In this document: piece after piece, positions 7,134 to 13,229 of the stretch | Layout of the letters: each line of letters starts with the position of its first letter | Numbering within the stretch: position 1 is the stretch's first letter | Assembly: GCA_025056515.1 (NCBI GenBank) | Contig: JANWWB010000009.1 | Span: 1-18,895, forward strand | Reading direction: 5' to 3' | Length of the DNA: 18,895 bases | Source of the DNA: Anaerolineales bacterium | GTDB lineage: Bacteria > Chloroflexota > Anaerolineae > Anaerolineales > Villigracilaceae | The notes under the pieces: generated by a model | The model's input: the letters and a program-made list of their open reading frames with translations, nothing else | Told to the model about the DNA's origin: nothing | Databases searched by the model: none | Position numbers and translations under genes: made by a program

Positions 7134-8212
7134 TATTCTTGACGCTCACCTTGTTTCAACCATTCAATCACTTTGCGAACTTGTTGCGATTGACCACGGC
7201 GGCAAAGCAAGAGAGCATCGCCAGTATCGACCACAATCAAGTCCTCGATGCCGATAGCGGCGATAAGTTTTCTCTCGTTAGCATATACCAAGGTCCGGTA
7301 GGAATCGAGTGAAAAAAATTCTACATTACGGACTAGGTTACCTTGCTCATCCGCCTCCAAAACCAGAAAGAGCGAATCCCACGAGCCAACATCATTCCAG
7401 TCCAAGCCAGAAGCCGGAACTAGCGCTATCCGTTCGGCATGTTCCATCACCCCGTAATCGATTGTTTGGATGGGTGCAAGCCGCCAGACCTCCGGCAAAA
7501 TCGAGGTCTGTTCCGCAGTTCCCCAAATCCCTTGAATCTGCTCAAGCACCTGATATAGTTCCGGCATTTGGCGTTTAATTTCTTGCAGGATGGAATCAAC
7601 CCGCCATACAAAAATGCCCGAATTCCAAAAATGTTCGCCATCGTCCAACATCTGCCGGGCGCGTACCTCGTCCGGTTTTTCAACGAAACGTCGGGCGCGA
7701 TAGACCGGCTGTGGGAACGCACCCGGAAGCAGTTCTGCACGCTGAATGTATCCGTAACCGGTTGAAGGGAAGGTCGGGGGAATGCCTAAAGTGACCAAAT
7801 ACCCATCTTCTGCCACGGCGACAGCGGTTCTGAGAGCAGAAAGAAATGCCTCAGGATTGCCAATGTAATGGTCCGAAGGTAGAACGCACATCACCGCTTG
7901 CGGGTTATGTTGCGCCAGAACTGACGCTGCCAACCCGACTACCCCAGCCGTCCCACGCGGTTCGGGTTCTAGCAAGAAATTTTTATCTGGGATAGAGAGG
8001 GCTTGGGACCGCAAAATGTCAAACTGATCGGCTGTCGTCACAACGAGAATCCGCTCAGGGGGTAGGAAGCCGCGCAAGCGGTCCACGGTGCTATAAAACA
8101 ACGTCTCCGCTCCAAGAAGTGGCAAAAGATGTTTGGGTTGCGTCCGGCGTGAGAGCGGCCACAAGCGCGTTCCGCCTCCTCCGGCCATAATAACAGCATA
8201 CACTTCCTTCAT
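7127..8212 (-). CDS. manC: Mannose-1-phosphate guanylyltransferase (GDP-mannose pyrophosphorylase)
   Basis: The 361-aa product joins GTP and mannose-1-phosphate to form GDP-mannose for glycan and exopolysaccharide synthesis. The nucleotidyltransferase motif GGGGTRLWPLSR is at residues 11-22, and K27 follows in QPKHLLPL. PSDH at 112-115 is the metal-binding Asp motif, FVEKP at 176-180 the sugar-phosphate-binding motif, and WNSGIF at 196-201 another family mark. The length fits the single-domain form; the C-terminal cupin-type isomerase domain of long bifunctional enzymes is absent. The ATG at 8212 overlaps the dprA stop in an ATGA, which indicates translational coupling, although manC has no evident functional link with dprA. 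Confidence 0.93.
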   Translation of the reverse strand: MKEVYAVIMAGGGGTRLWPLSRRTQPKHLLPLLGAETLFYSTVDRLRGFLPPERILVVTTADQFDILRSQALSIPDKNFLLEPEPRGTAGVVGLAASVLAQHNPQAVMCVLPSDHYIGNPEAFLSALRTAVAVAEDGYLVTLGIPPTFPSTGYGYIQRAELLPGAFPQPVYRARRFVEKPDEVRARQMLDDGEHFWNSGIFVWRVDSILQEIKRQMPELYQVLEQIQGIWGTAEQTSILPEVWRLAPIQTIDYGVMEHAERIALVPASGLDWNDVGSWDSLFLVLEADEQGNLVRNVEFFSLDSYRTLVYANERKLIAAIGIEDLIVVDTGDALLLCRRGQSQQVRKVIEWLKQGERQEYL

Positions 8213-9336
8213 GAGGTCGGCCTCGTTGTCATAGAAGTATCGTACTCTGCCTGTGTTTCACAGACAGCAACAAAGTTCATTCCACCCACTTGTCGCGCTA
8301 ACCCTTTGAGTTCCATCATCGTTAAGGTAGCAGTCACTCGTTCTATCGGCAAACCGGTCTGACGGCAAATTTCGTCTATATGAAGCGGTTCATGGGAAAG
8401 AGTCTCCAGTAAACGCGCTTCCAGTTGATCGGTAGGCAAAACATGACGCGCCTGACGCTGCTCTTGTACCCGTGTCAGATTAAGAACATCCAGCAAATCT
8501 CTTCCCGAAAGGAGGGGACGCGCCCCTTCAGCAATAAGGCGGTTTGTACCTTTGGATTGTGGAGCCAAGATATTCCCCGGCACGGCAAAGACCTCGCGCC
8601 CTTGGTCAGCAGCAAACTGGGCAGTGATGAGCGCACCGCTGGTTTCTCCGGCCTCAACCACCACCGTTGCCATGGATAAGCCAGAGATAATCCGATTACG
8701 TGGTGGAAAATTGGCGGCTTCAGGCGGAACGCCAGGAGGATAATCCGAAAGCAAAGCACCGTGTTCGATAATCTGGCGAGCAAGTTGAGTATGCTCGGGA
8801 GGATAAATCCGATCAACACCAGAACCCAGAACGGCTAGTGTCCGACCGCCAGCGCGCAAGGCGCTCTGATGGGCAATTGCATCCACGCCACGCGCTAGAC
8901 CCGAAACGACTGTAACACCGTTCGCCGCTAAGAAGGAAGCCAGCTCTTCGGTTACCTGACGTCCATACGCCGTCACTCGCCGCGTTCCAACAATCGCTAC
9001 GGCCCAAGTATCCTCCGAGGTCAGAGTCCCGCGCAGATAGAGCACAGGCGGAGGTTGTTCAATTTCTTTCAGACGACGCGGATAGGCCTCATCATTCCAG
9101 GTCAGAACGGTAATCCCCTGCGCATCAATCTGGCTAAAGAAACGATCTAAGTCCACCTGTTGACGCACCTGGACAACCCGTTCGGCTAGTTTTGGACCGA
9201 GACCGGCCGCGACCAGGGACTCAATCGGTGCTTTCCAAGCGGCTTCAAGAGAACCAAAATAAGCCTGCAAAGCCTGGAAACGTACTGCCCCGATTCCCTT
9301 AACCAGATTGAAACCAACCCAATACCGCTTGTCCAT
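8209..9336 (-). CDS. dprA: DNA-processing protein DprA (Smf)
   Basis: DprA binds incoming single-stranded DNA during natural transformation and loads RecA. The 375-aa protein shows the full three-part layout. A helix-hairpin-helix/SAM-like N-terminus (about 1-65) has VKGIGAVRF at 12-20. The Rossmann-like core has GTRR at 117-120, SGLARGVDAIAH at 145-156, PPRNRIISGLS at 211-221 and AGETSGALITAQ at 229-240. A winged-helix C-terminal domain lies at about 304-355. The ATG at 9336 starts six bases after the rimM stop, so it is part of the ribosome-maturation cluster. Many bacteria without known competence also keep DprA, so transformation cannot be concluded from this alone. Confidence 0.95.
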   Translation of the reverse strand: MDKRYWVGFNLVKGIGAVRFQALQAYFGSLEAAWKAPIESLVAAGLGPKLAERVVQVRQQVDLDRFFSQIDAQGITVLTWNDEAYPRRLKEIEQPPPVLYLRGTLTSEDTWAVAIVGTRRVTAYGRQVTEELASFLAANGVTVVSGLARGVDAIAHQSALRAGGRTLAVLGSGVDRIYPPEHTQLARQIIEHGALLSDYPPGVPPEAANFPPRNRIISGLSMATVVVEAGETSGALITAQFAADQGREVFAVPGNILAPQSKGTNRLIAEGARPLLSGRDLLDVLNLTRVQEQRQARHVLPTDQLEARLLETLSHEPLHIDEICRQTGLPIERVTATLTMMELKGLARQVGGMNFVAVCETQAEYDTSMTTRPTS

Positions 9337-9342
9337 ACCGTG

Positions 9343-9897
9343 CTATGCTTCCTCTTCAAGCAAACCAGGCAGGAGATGTACCACCATCTTACGATTTTCT
9401 CGATCTACCGACAAAATGACCTCTTCAATCGCAGGTAGGAGAATCTCGCGCCCTGAAGCGGGGACGACCACATACACATCATTGGCACCTGTCTCCAAGA
9501 TCTGTTCCAATCTCCCCAAAAACCTTCCGGTCTCGTCTTCAACGGCTAAGCCGATCAATTCGTGGAAATAATACTCTCCCTCAGGCAGAGGTGGCAAGTC
9601 GTGGGTGGCAACATAAAGAATCTGGTTGCGAAACTCCCCAACAGCCTCCGGGGTATCGTAATCTTCAAAGGCCAGCAATAACCCCTCGCGATGGGAACGG
9701 CGACGGCGGACGACAACTCGTTGATGCGATTCGCCGAGATAGAGGACTTTCTTGGGGACAAGCCTCTCGGGAAAATCGGTATACAGCTCCACCAAGACAT
9801 CCCCCCGCACACCGTGCGGGCGCCGAATCTTCCCAACAGCGACAAAGGCAGGCTCGCTCTGGTTCGGCGAGCCTGCAGAGACCCGAGCGTTGTTCAT
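9343..9897 (-). CDS. rimM: Ribosome maturation factor RimM
   Basis: RimM binds ribosomal protein uS19 and assists assembly of the 30S head. The protein has the N-terminal RimM domain (VGKIRRPHGVRGDVLV at 21-36) and the C-terminal PRC barrel (YYFHELIGLAVEDE at 109-122, ANDVYVV at 138-144, EILLPAIEEVILSVD at 151-165). With the ATG at 9897 the length is 184 aa, close to the usual 165-185. An upstream in-frame ATG at 9918 would overlap the end of khpA; starts farther up would overlap khpA by about 100 bases and are unlikely. The 9897 start lies five bases past the khpA stop, with GAGAAG directly before it, closer than ideal, so the exact start is not certain. Confidence 0.93.
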   Translation of the reverse strand: MNNARVSAGSPNQSEPAFVAVGKIRRPHGVRGDVLVELYTDFPERLVPKKVLYLGESHQRVVVRRRRSHREGLLLAFEDYDTPEAVGEFRNQILYVATHDLPPLPEGEYYFHELIGLAVEDETGRFLGRLEQILETGANDVYVVVPASGREILLPAIEEVILSVDRENRKMVVHLLPGLLEEEA

Positions 9898-9901
9898 CTT
9901 C

Positions 9902-10135
9902 TCAGGGTTCGACGACATCGAGAGTAACCGGGCATCCTTCCCGTTCTGCCACGACTCGGAGAAGGGTGCGCAAAGCGTTTGCAACTCGTCCGCTGCGTCC
10001 AATCACACGTCCCATATCCTCTTTGGCGACGCTCAATTCCAGGAGAATCCGGTCTTTTTGGCGCATCTCCCGGACCCGCACCGCCTCCGGGTGCTCTACC
10101 AACGATTTCGCAACATACTCTACCAAGGCTTTCAT
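9902..10135 (-). CDS. khpA: KH-domain RNA-binding protein KhpA
   Basis: This is a 77-aa single type II KH domain protein of the KhpA family, typically found between rpsP and rimM. The RNA-binding loop is GRVIGRSGR at residues 42-50, followed by the helix VANALRTLLRVV. In other bacteria KhpA binds many transcripts, and in Gram-positives it partners KhpB. KhpB is not in this window. The ATG at 10135 has GAGG four bases upstream (minus strand TGAGGTGTT before ATG). The gap to rpsP holds a 12-bp hairpin that may affect its translation. Confidence 0.95.
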   Translation of the reverse strand: MKALVEYVAKSLVEHPEAVRVREMRQKDRILLELSVAKEDMGRVIGRSGRVANALRTLLRVVAEREGCPVTLDVVEP

Positions 10136-10149
10136 AACACCTCAAAGGT

Positions 10150-10187
10150 CGGAACGGCTTGCGCCCGTTAGGTGACAAGCCGTTCCG
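10150..10187 (-). promoter_or_regulatory. Intra-operon hairpin between rpsP and khpA
   Basis: CGGAACGGCTTG (10150-10161) and CAAGCCGTTCCG (10176-10187) form a perfect 12-bp stem with a 14-nt loop in the 60-nt gap between rpsP and khpA. No T-tract follows on the - strand, so it is not a standard terminator. The loop contains CACCT (10170-10174), complementary to the khpA ribosome binding region AGGTG (10138-10142). It could be an RNase site, a stabiliser of the rpsP 3' end, or a translational brake on khpA. Confidence 0.7.
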
Positions 10188-10195
10188 CAAGAAAT

Positions 10196-10537
10196 TTATT
10201 TTCTGGTTTTAGGATTGGCTACCCGCACTGCCTTTGCCTTTTCAGCCTCGGCCAACAAAACTTCCAAAGGCTCGCCTTTTTTGAAGCGCTGGAAGCGTTC
10301 GGCAGCGCCGGTCATCACGAGCAGCTTCTGAACCGATTCGGTCGGTTGTGCCCCTTTGCTCATCCAATCGAAAAGACGATCTTCCTTGATATGCACTGTT
10401 GGGGGCTCCGTGCGAGGATTGTAGTAGCCCACGATCTCGAGAAAACGCCCATCGCGCGGGCTTTCCTTATCCGCAACCACGAGTCGATAAGAGGGCTGGC
10501 CTTTGAAACCGGTTCGGCGAAGACGAATACGTACCAT
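10196..10537 (-). CDS. rpsP: 30S ribosomal protein bS16
   Basis: The protein begins MVRIRLRRTGFKGQPSYRLV, the standard bS16 N-terminus, with VADKESPRDGRFLEIVGYYNP over residues 21-41 (split here only for reading: VADKESPRDG, RFLEIVGYYNP). The ATG at 10537 is chosen because bS16 starts at this Met. An in-frame TTG at 10543 is also open, but it is only four bases from AAGGAG (10548-10553), which is 10 bases from the ATG. At 113 aa it is longer than the usual 80-90 aa through a Lys/Ala/Glu-rich tail from about residue 86, a common type of extension. It appears to have its own promoter and a structured leader, and heads a cluster with khpA, rimM, dprA and manC. Confidence 0.96.
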   Translation of the reverse strand: MVRIRLRRTGFKGQPSYRLVVADKESPRDGRFLEIVGYYNPRTEPPTVHIKEDRLFDWMSKGAQPTESVQKLLVMTGAAERFQRFKKGEPLEVLLAEAEKAKAVRVANPKTRK

Positions 10538-10581
10538 CTGCAAGTTTCTCCTTCAAGGTATTTTACAACGCCGACGGACAA

Positions 10582-10622
10582 ATTTCTGAGAGAGGGAGGC
10601 AGAAAGGATGCCTGTCAGAAAT
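10582..10622 (-). promoter_or_regulatory. Two-tier stem in the rpsP 5' leader
   Basis: An outer 8-bp stem (ATTTCTGA 10582-10589 with TCAGAAAT 10615-10622) encloses an inner 5-bp stem (AGGCA 10597-10601 with TGCCT 10609-10613), with a strongly asymmetric internal loop (7 nt against 1 nt). It lies about 45-85 nt before the rpsP start, inside the predicted leader. This shape resembles ribosomal-protein autoregulatory leaders, but no known class is recognised. Confidence 0.5.
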
Positions 10623-10666
10623 CATCCGCCATTGTCCTAAAGAAAGGGCTTTTACAACAAATGTTT

Positions 10667-10696
10667 ATTATATCTTACCATATCTTACCCAAACAA
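10667..10696 (-). promoter_or_regulatory. Probable rpsP promoter overlapping the ffh stop
   Basis: On the - strand a perfect TATAAT lies at 10672-10667, with TTGTTT at 10696-10691 and an 18-bp spacer. The -35 sits in the last codons of ffh. The predicted start near 10660 gives a leader of about 120 nt before rpsP. The -35 is weak (3 of 6); read-through from ffh is also possible, as no terminator is seen between the genes. Confidence 0.45.
10670..10689. repeat. Exact 10-bp tandem duplication at the ffh stop codon
   Basis: The unit ATATCTTACC occurs twice in direct succession (10670-10679, 10680-10689). It spans the ffh stop (10685-10687) and the spacer of the predicted rpsP promoter, and one unit provides part of the TATAAT. 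Confidence 0.7.
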
Positions 10697-12007
10697 CCTG
10701 GACAATCCACGCGGGCCTGTCTTTTGAAGCGTTTTCATCATCCGTTGCATTTCACGGAATTGCTTTATTAAACGATTGACATCTTGAACATCCAGGCCGG
10801 CTCCTCGAGCAATGCGACGACGGCGACTGGCGTTCAAGATATCCGGATTACGCCGCTCGGCGGGCGTCATCGAATTGATAATTGCTTCTGCTTGCTTGAA
10901 TGCGCGTTCAGCTTCCTTTGGGTCAATCAAACGAGCAGCACGTCCCAGCTCGCCGGGAAGCATCTCGAGCAATTGGCTTAGCGGTCCCATCTTCTTGGAA
11001 GAACGAAGCATTTCAGCCCAATCTTCCAAGGTGAATTCACCCTTGCTCAGGCGTTCTGCCTGGCGGCGTGCTTGTTGCTCATCATAAGCCGCTTCGGCTC
11101 TTTCGATCAACCCAATCACGTCTCCCATGCCAAGAATGCGAGAGGCTAAGCGCTCAGGCTGGAAGACCTCCAGGGCGTCCATCTTTTCTCCAACGCCGAG
11201 AAACTTGATCGGGACACCTGTTACAGCACGGATGGAAATCGCCGCCCCGCCGCGCGCGTCACCATCCATCTTGGTCATGATCAGGCCGGTCAAGGTCAAA
11301 GCATTGCGGAATCCCTCGGCGACATGCAACGCCTCCTGACCAATCATCGCGTCCACAACGAGCAGTGTCTCCGCTGGTGGAGTTTGCCGAACAATAGCCC
11401 GCAACTCATTCATTAATGTTTCATCTAACTGTGACCGTCCAGCCGTATCGGCAATCACCACCGTATAACCACCATGACGCGCCTTCTCAAACGCCTGCCG
11501 GACCAATTGAGGCGGCTGAACCCCCGCCTCAAAGAACACCGGCACATCCACCTGCTGACCCAGGGTCTGCAGTTGGTTGATCGCCGCCGGACGATATGGA
11601 TCGGCCGCAACCAACATCACACGTTCACCGCGCGAACGCAGCAAGCGCGCCAATTTAGCCGCCGCAGTCGTCTTTCCTGATCCTTGCAGACCAACCAGGA
11701 CAATCAGACGCGGCTTTTCGCCAGAAAGAACAAGAGGCGTCGCTGGCCCAAGCGTGGTGATCAACTCCTCATAGACAATCTTGATCACCTGTTGTGCCGG
11801 ATTAAGCGCTTTAGAGACCTCAGTACCAACCGCCCTCTGTCGAACGCGAGCTATAAAATCTTTGACCACACTGTAATGGACATCCGCCTCTAGAAGCGCT
11901 AGGCGAACCTCTCGCATTACAGCATCTACATCCGCCTCGGTCAACTTTCCGCGGCGTCTCAACTGATCAAACAAAGCATTTAGGCGGTTAGCAAGAGCCT
12001 CAAACAT
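10685..12007 (-). CDS. ffh: Signal recognition particle protein Ffh (SRP54)
   Basis: Ffh is the GTPase of the signal recognition particle; with 4.5S-type RNA it takes nascent membrane proteins to FtsY. The 440-aa protein has an N-terminal helical bundle (1-95) and a GTPase G domain with GLQGSGKTT at 106-114 (P-loop), DTAGR at 187-191 and TKMDGDARGG at 245-254. The methionine-rich M domain (about 300-440) carries RRRRIARGAG, a signature of RNA binding, and ends in a short MQRMMKTLQK-type tail. Length is normal. The ATG at 12007 has only a weak purine stretch (AAAGAG) upstream. A good promoter lies 40-70 bases away. The SRP RNA gene is not in the window. Confidence 0.97.
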   Translation of the reverse strand: MFEALANRLNALFDQLRRRGKLTEADVDAVMREVRLALLEADVHYSVVKDFIARVRQRAVGTEVSKALNPAQQVIKIVYEELITTLGPATPLVLSGEKPRLIVLVGLQGSGKTTAAAKLARLLRSRGERVMLVAADPYRPAAINQLQTLGQQVDVPVFFEAGVQPPQLVRQAFEKARHGGYTVVIADTAGRSQLDETLMNELRAIVRQTPPAETLLVVDAMIGQEALHVAEGFRNALTLTGLIMTKMDGDARGGAAISIRAVTGVPIKFLGVGEKMDALEVFQPERLASRILGMGDVIGLIERAEAAYDEQQARRQAERLSKGEFTLEDWAEMLRSSKKMGPLSQLLEMLPGELGRAARLIDPKEAERAFKQAEAIINSMTPAERRNPDILNASRRRRIARGAGLDVQDVNRLIKQFREMQRMMKTLQKTGPRGLSRLFG

Positions 12008-12048
12008 GTCACTCTTTCATCTAATACTCAGAATGCATAGGCCGCCAG

Positions 12049-12077
12049 ATTTTAGTCGAGAATATCTCAAAGGTCAA
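12049..12077 (-). promoter_or_regulatory. Promoter of ffh
   Basis: On the - strand TTGACC (12077-12072), a 17-bp spacer and TAAAAT (12054-12049) match sigma-70-type consensus at 5 of 6 in both boxes. The start would be near 12042, giving a leader of about 35 nt. Confidence 0.6.
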
Positions 12078-12132
12078 GGAAAATTTCCTCCGGCTCGGCT
12101 ATACGGTCAGCGACAGCATCTGTGTACCACAG
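12077..12132. promoter_or_regulatory. Palindromes upstream of the ffh promoter (possible operators)
   Basis: AGGAAAATTTCCT (12077-12089) is a 13-bp palindrome with its centre about 41 bp upstream of the predicted ffh start, touching the -35 box. A second one, CTGTG-TAC-CACAG, lies at 12120-12132. The position of the first suits an activator or UP-type element. No regulator is identified. Confidence 0.3.
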
Positions 12133-12233
12133 CGAGATCGATGATCAAATTGGATCTTGGCCTTGCAACCTGGTTCTTAGAAGAAACGTCGCCCAAGTCC
12201 TGGCACGAAGAGCTAACGTAGAGAAGAGAAAAA

Positions 12234-12275
12234 TAACCAAATGCGTAACCAAATAAACAACATGGGGTTTAAAAT
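12234..12275 (+). promoter_or_regulatory. Probable degV promoter with 9-bp direct repeats
   Basis: TAACCAAAT occurs twice, at 12234-12242 and 12246-12254, 12 bp apart. TAAAAT at 12270-12275 is a good -10 placed about 30 nt before the ribosome binding site. The second repeat occupies the -35 position, where no consensus -35 is present. That layout is typical of activator-dependent promoters. The rest of the 304-bp ffh-degV gap shows only the palindromes listed above and no gene. Confidence 0.35.
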
Positions 12276-12297
12276 TTGAGATGAGTCCTACTTTTGC

Positions 12298-12304
12298 AAA
12301 GGAG
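12298..12304 (+). promoter_or_regulatory. Ribosome binding site fixing the degV start
   Basis: AAAGGAG seven bases before the ATG at 12312. It excludes the in-frame TTG at 12294, which lies upstream of it. Confidence 0.75.
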
Positions 12305-12311
12305 CCGAAGT

Positions 12312-13166
12312 ATGTCAAAAGTCGCTATTGTTACCGATAGTACCGCCTACCTCCCCCCTTCAATCATCGAGACCTACCAACTCACCATCACGCCGCAAAT
12401 CCTGATTTGGGGCGACGAAACCTTTCAGGACGGTGTAGACATCCAGCCAGAGGAGTTTTATCAGAGACTAGCCACTGCCAAGGTGATGCCAACTACCTCC
12501 CAAGTTCCGGTCGTAACCATGCAAAAGACCTTTGAGAAACTGCTGGAGGCCGGTTATGATGTCTTGGGCATCTTTATCTCGTCCAAATTCTCCGGCACAA
12601 TTCAATCGGCCATGCAAGCCAAAGAAGCCCTTGGAAAAGCTGCCGATAAAATCGCAATTGTCGATTCCCTTTCGACTTCGATGGGGATGGGCTTCCAAGT
12701 GCTGATGGCCGCGCGTGCAGCACAGGCCGGTGCCTCTTTGCAAGAATGTCAGAAAATCGCCGAGGATGTACGCGGACGCACTGGTATTTTCTTTGTAGTA
12801 GACACCTTAGAATTTCTCCATCGAGGCGGCCGGATTGGAGGAGCGCAGGCGCTCTTGGGCTCAGCGCTCAACATCAAACCAGTCCTGACGATCGTCAACG
12901 GACGTATTGAGACTGCCGACAAAGTGCGCACCAAGGGCAAAGCCATCAATCGCATGATTGACTTGGCGGTCGAGAGCGTCTCAGGAAAAACACCGGTTCG
13001 CTTAGCAACCCTTCATGCCAACGCCGAGAGCGAAGCTCAACAAATCCTCCAAGAAGTCTCTTCTCGCCTGAACCCGGTCGAGACCTTCTTGACAACAGTA
13101 AGCCCAGTTATCGGGACACACACCGGACCCGGCACGGTTGGCCTTGCTTTCATGGTAGGGATGTAA
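12312..13166 (+). CDS. DegV family fatty-acid-binding protein (FakB-like)
   Basis: The 284-aa protein has the two-domain DegV fold that holds a fatty acid; in Firmicutes such proteins (FakB) present the acid to the kinase FakA. Visible signatures are VTDSTAYLPP at residues 7-16, TTSQVP at 61-66, SGTIQSAMQAK at 94-104, VDSLSTSMG at 117-125 and LEFLHRGGRIGG at 167-178. The C-terminal VSPVIGTHTGPGTVGLAF at 263-280 is also typical; the His there is part of the lipid head-group site. No fakA is in the window, so the partner must lie elsewhere. The gene is monocistronic, diverges from ffh and ends at a strong hairpin. It could also bind another lipid; family assignment is firm, ligand is not. Confidence 0.93.
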   Translation: MSKVAIVTDSTAYLPPSIIETYQLTITPQILIWGDETFQDGVDIQPEEFYQRLATAKVMPTTSQVPVVTMQKTFEKLLEAGYDVLGIFISSKFSGTIQSAMQAKEALGKAADKIAIVDSLSTSMGMGFQVLMAARAAQAGASLQECQKIAEDVRGRTGIFFVVDTLEFLHRGGRIGGAQALLGSALNIKPVLTIVNGRIETADKVRTKGKAINRMIDLAVESVSGKTPVRLATLHANAESEAQQILQEVSSRLNPVETFLTTVSPVIGTHTGPGTVGLAFMVGM

Positions 13167-13189
13167 TTCCGCCCACCCACCAAAAGTCC

Positions 13190-13222
13190 ACAGGGCTTGG
13201 TCAAAACACCAAGCCCTGTTCT
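13190..13222. terminator. Strong hairpin between degV and the convergent operon
   Basis: A perfect 12-bp stem (ACAGGGCTTGGT 13190-13201 with ACCAAGCCCTGT 13208-13219) with a 6-nt loop, followed on the + strand by TTCTTT. It lies 8 bases from the end of the convergent gene at 13230, so it can serve both directions, although the T-tract on the - strand side is short. Confidence 0.85.
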
Positions 13223-13229
13223 TTCCAAA

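Noticed and set aside
9898..10002. Longer N-terminus for rimM starting at 10002
   Set aside because: It would overlap khpA by about 100 bases, and the extra residues are the out-of-frame translation of khpA.
9591..10175. A 194-aa + strand frame opposite rimM and khpA
   Set aside because: Antisense to two clearly identified genes; Arg/Ser/Gln-rich shadow translation.
10172..10771. A 199-aa + strand frame opposite rpsP and the ffh end
   Set aside because: Antisense to rpsP and its leader; no domain recognised.
12006..12221. A 71-aa + strand reading frame in the ffh-degV gap
   Set aside because: It begins over the ffh start codon, covers the ffh promoter, has no ribosome binding site and no recognisable domain.
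12008..12311. SRP RNA gene next to ffh
   Set aside because: The conserved GGAAGCAG-type apical region of SRP RNA was looked for and not found in this gap or elsewhere.
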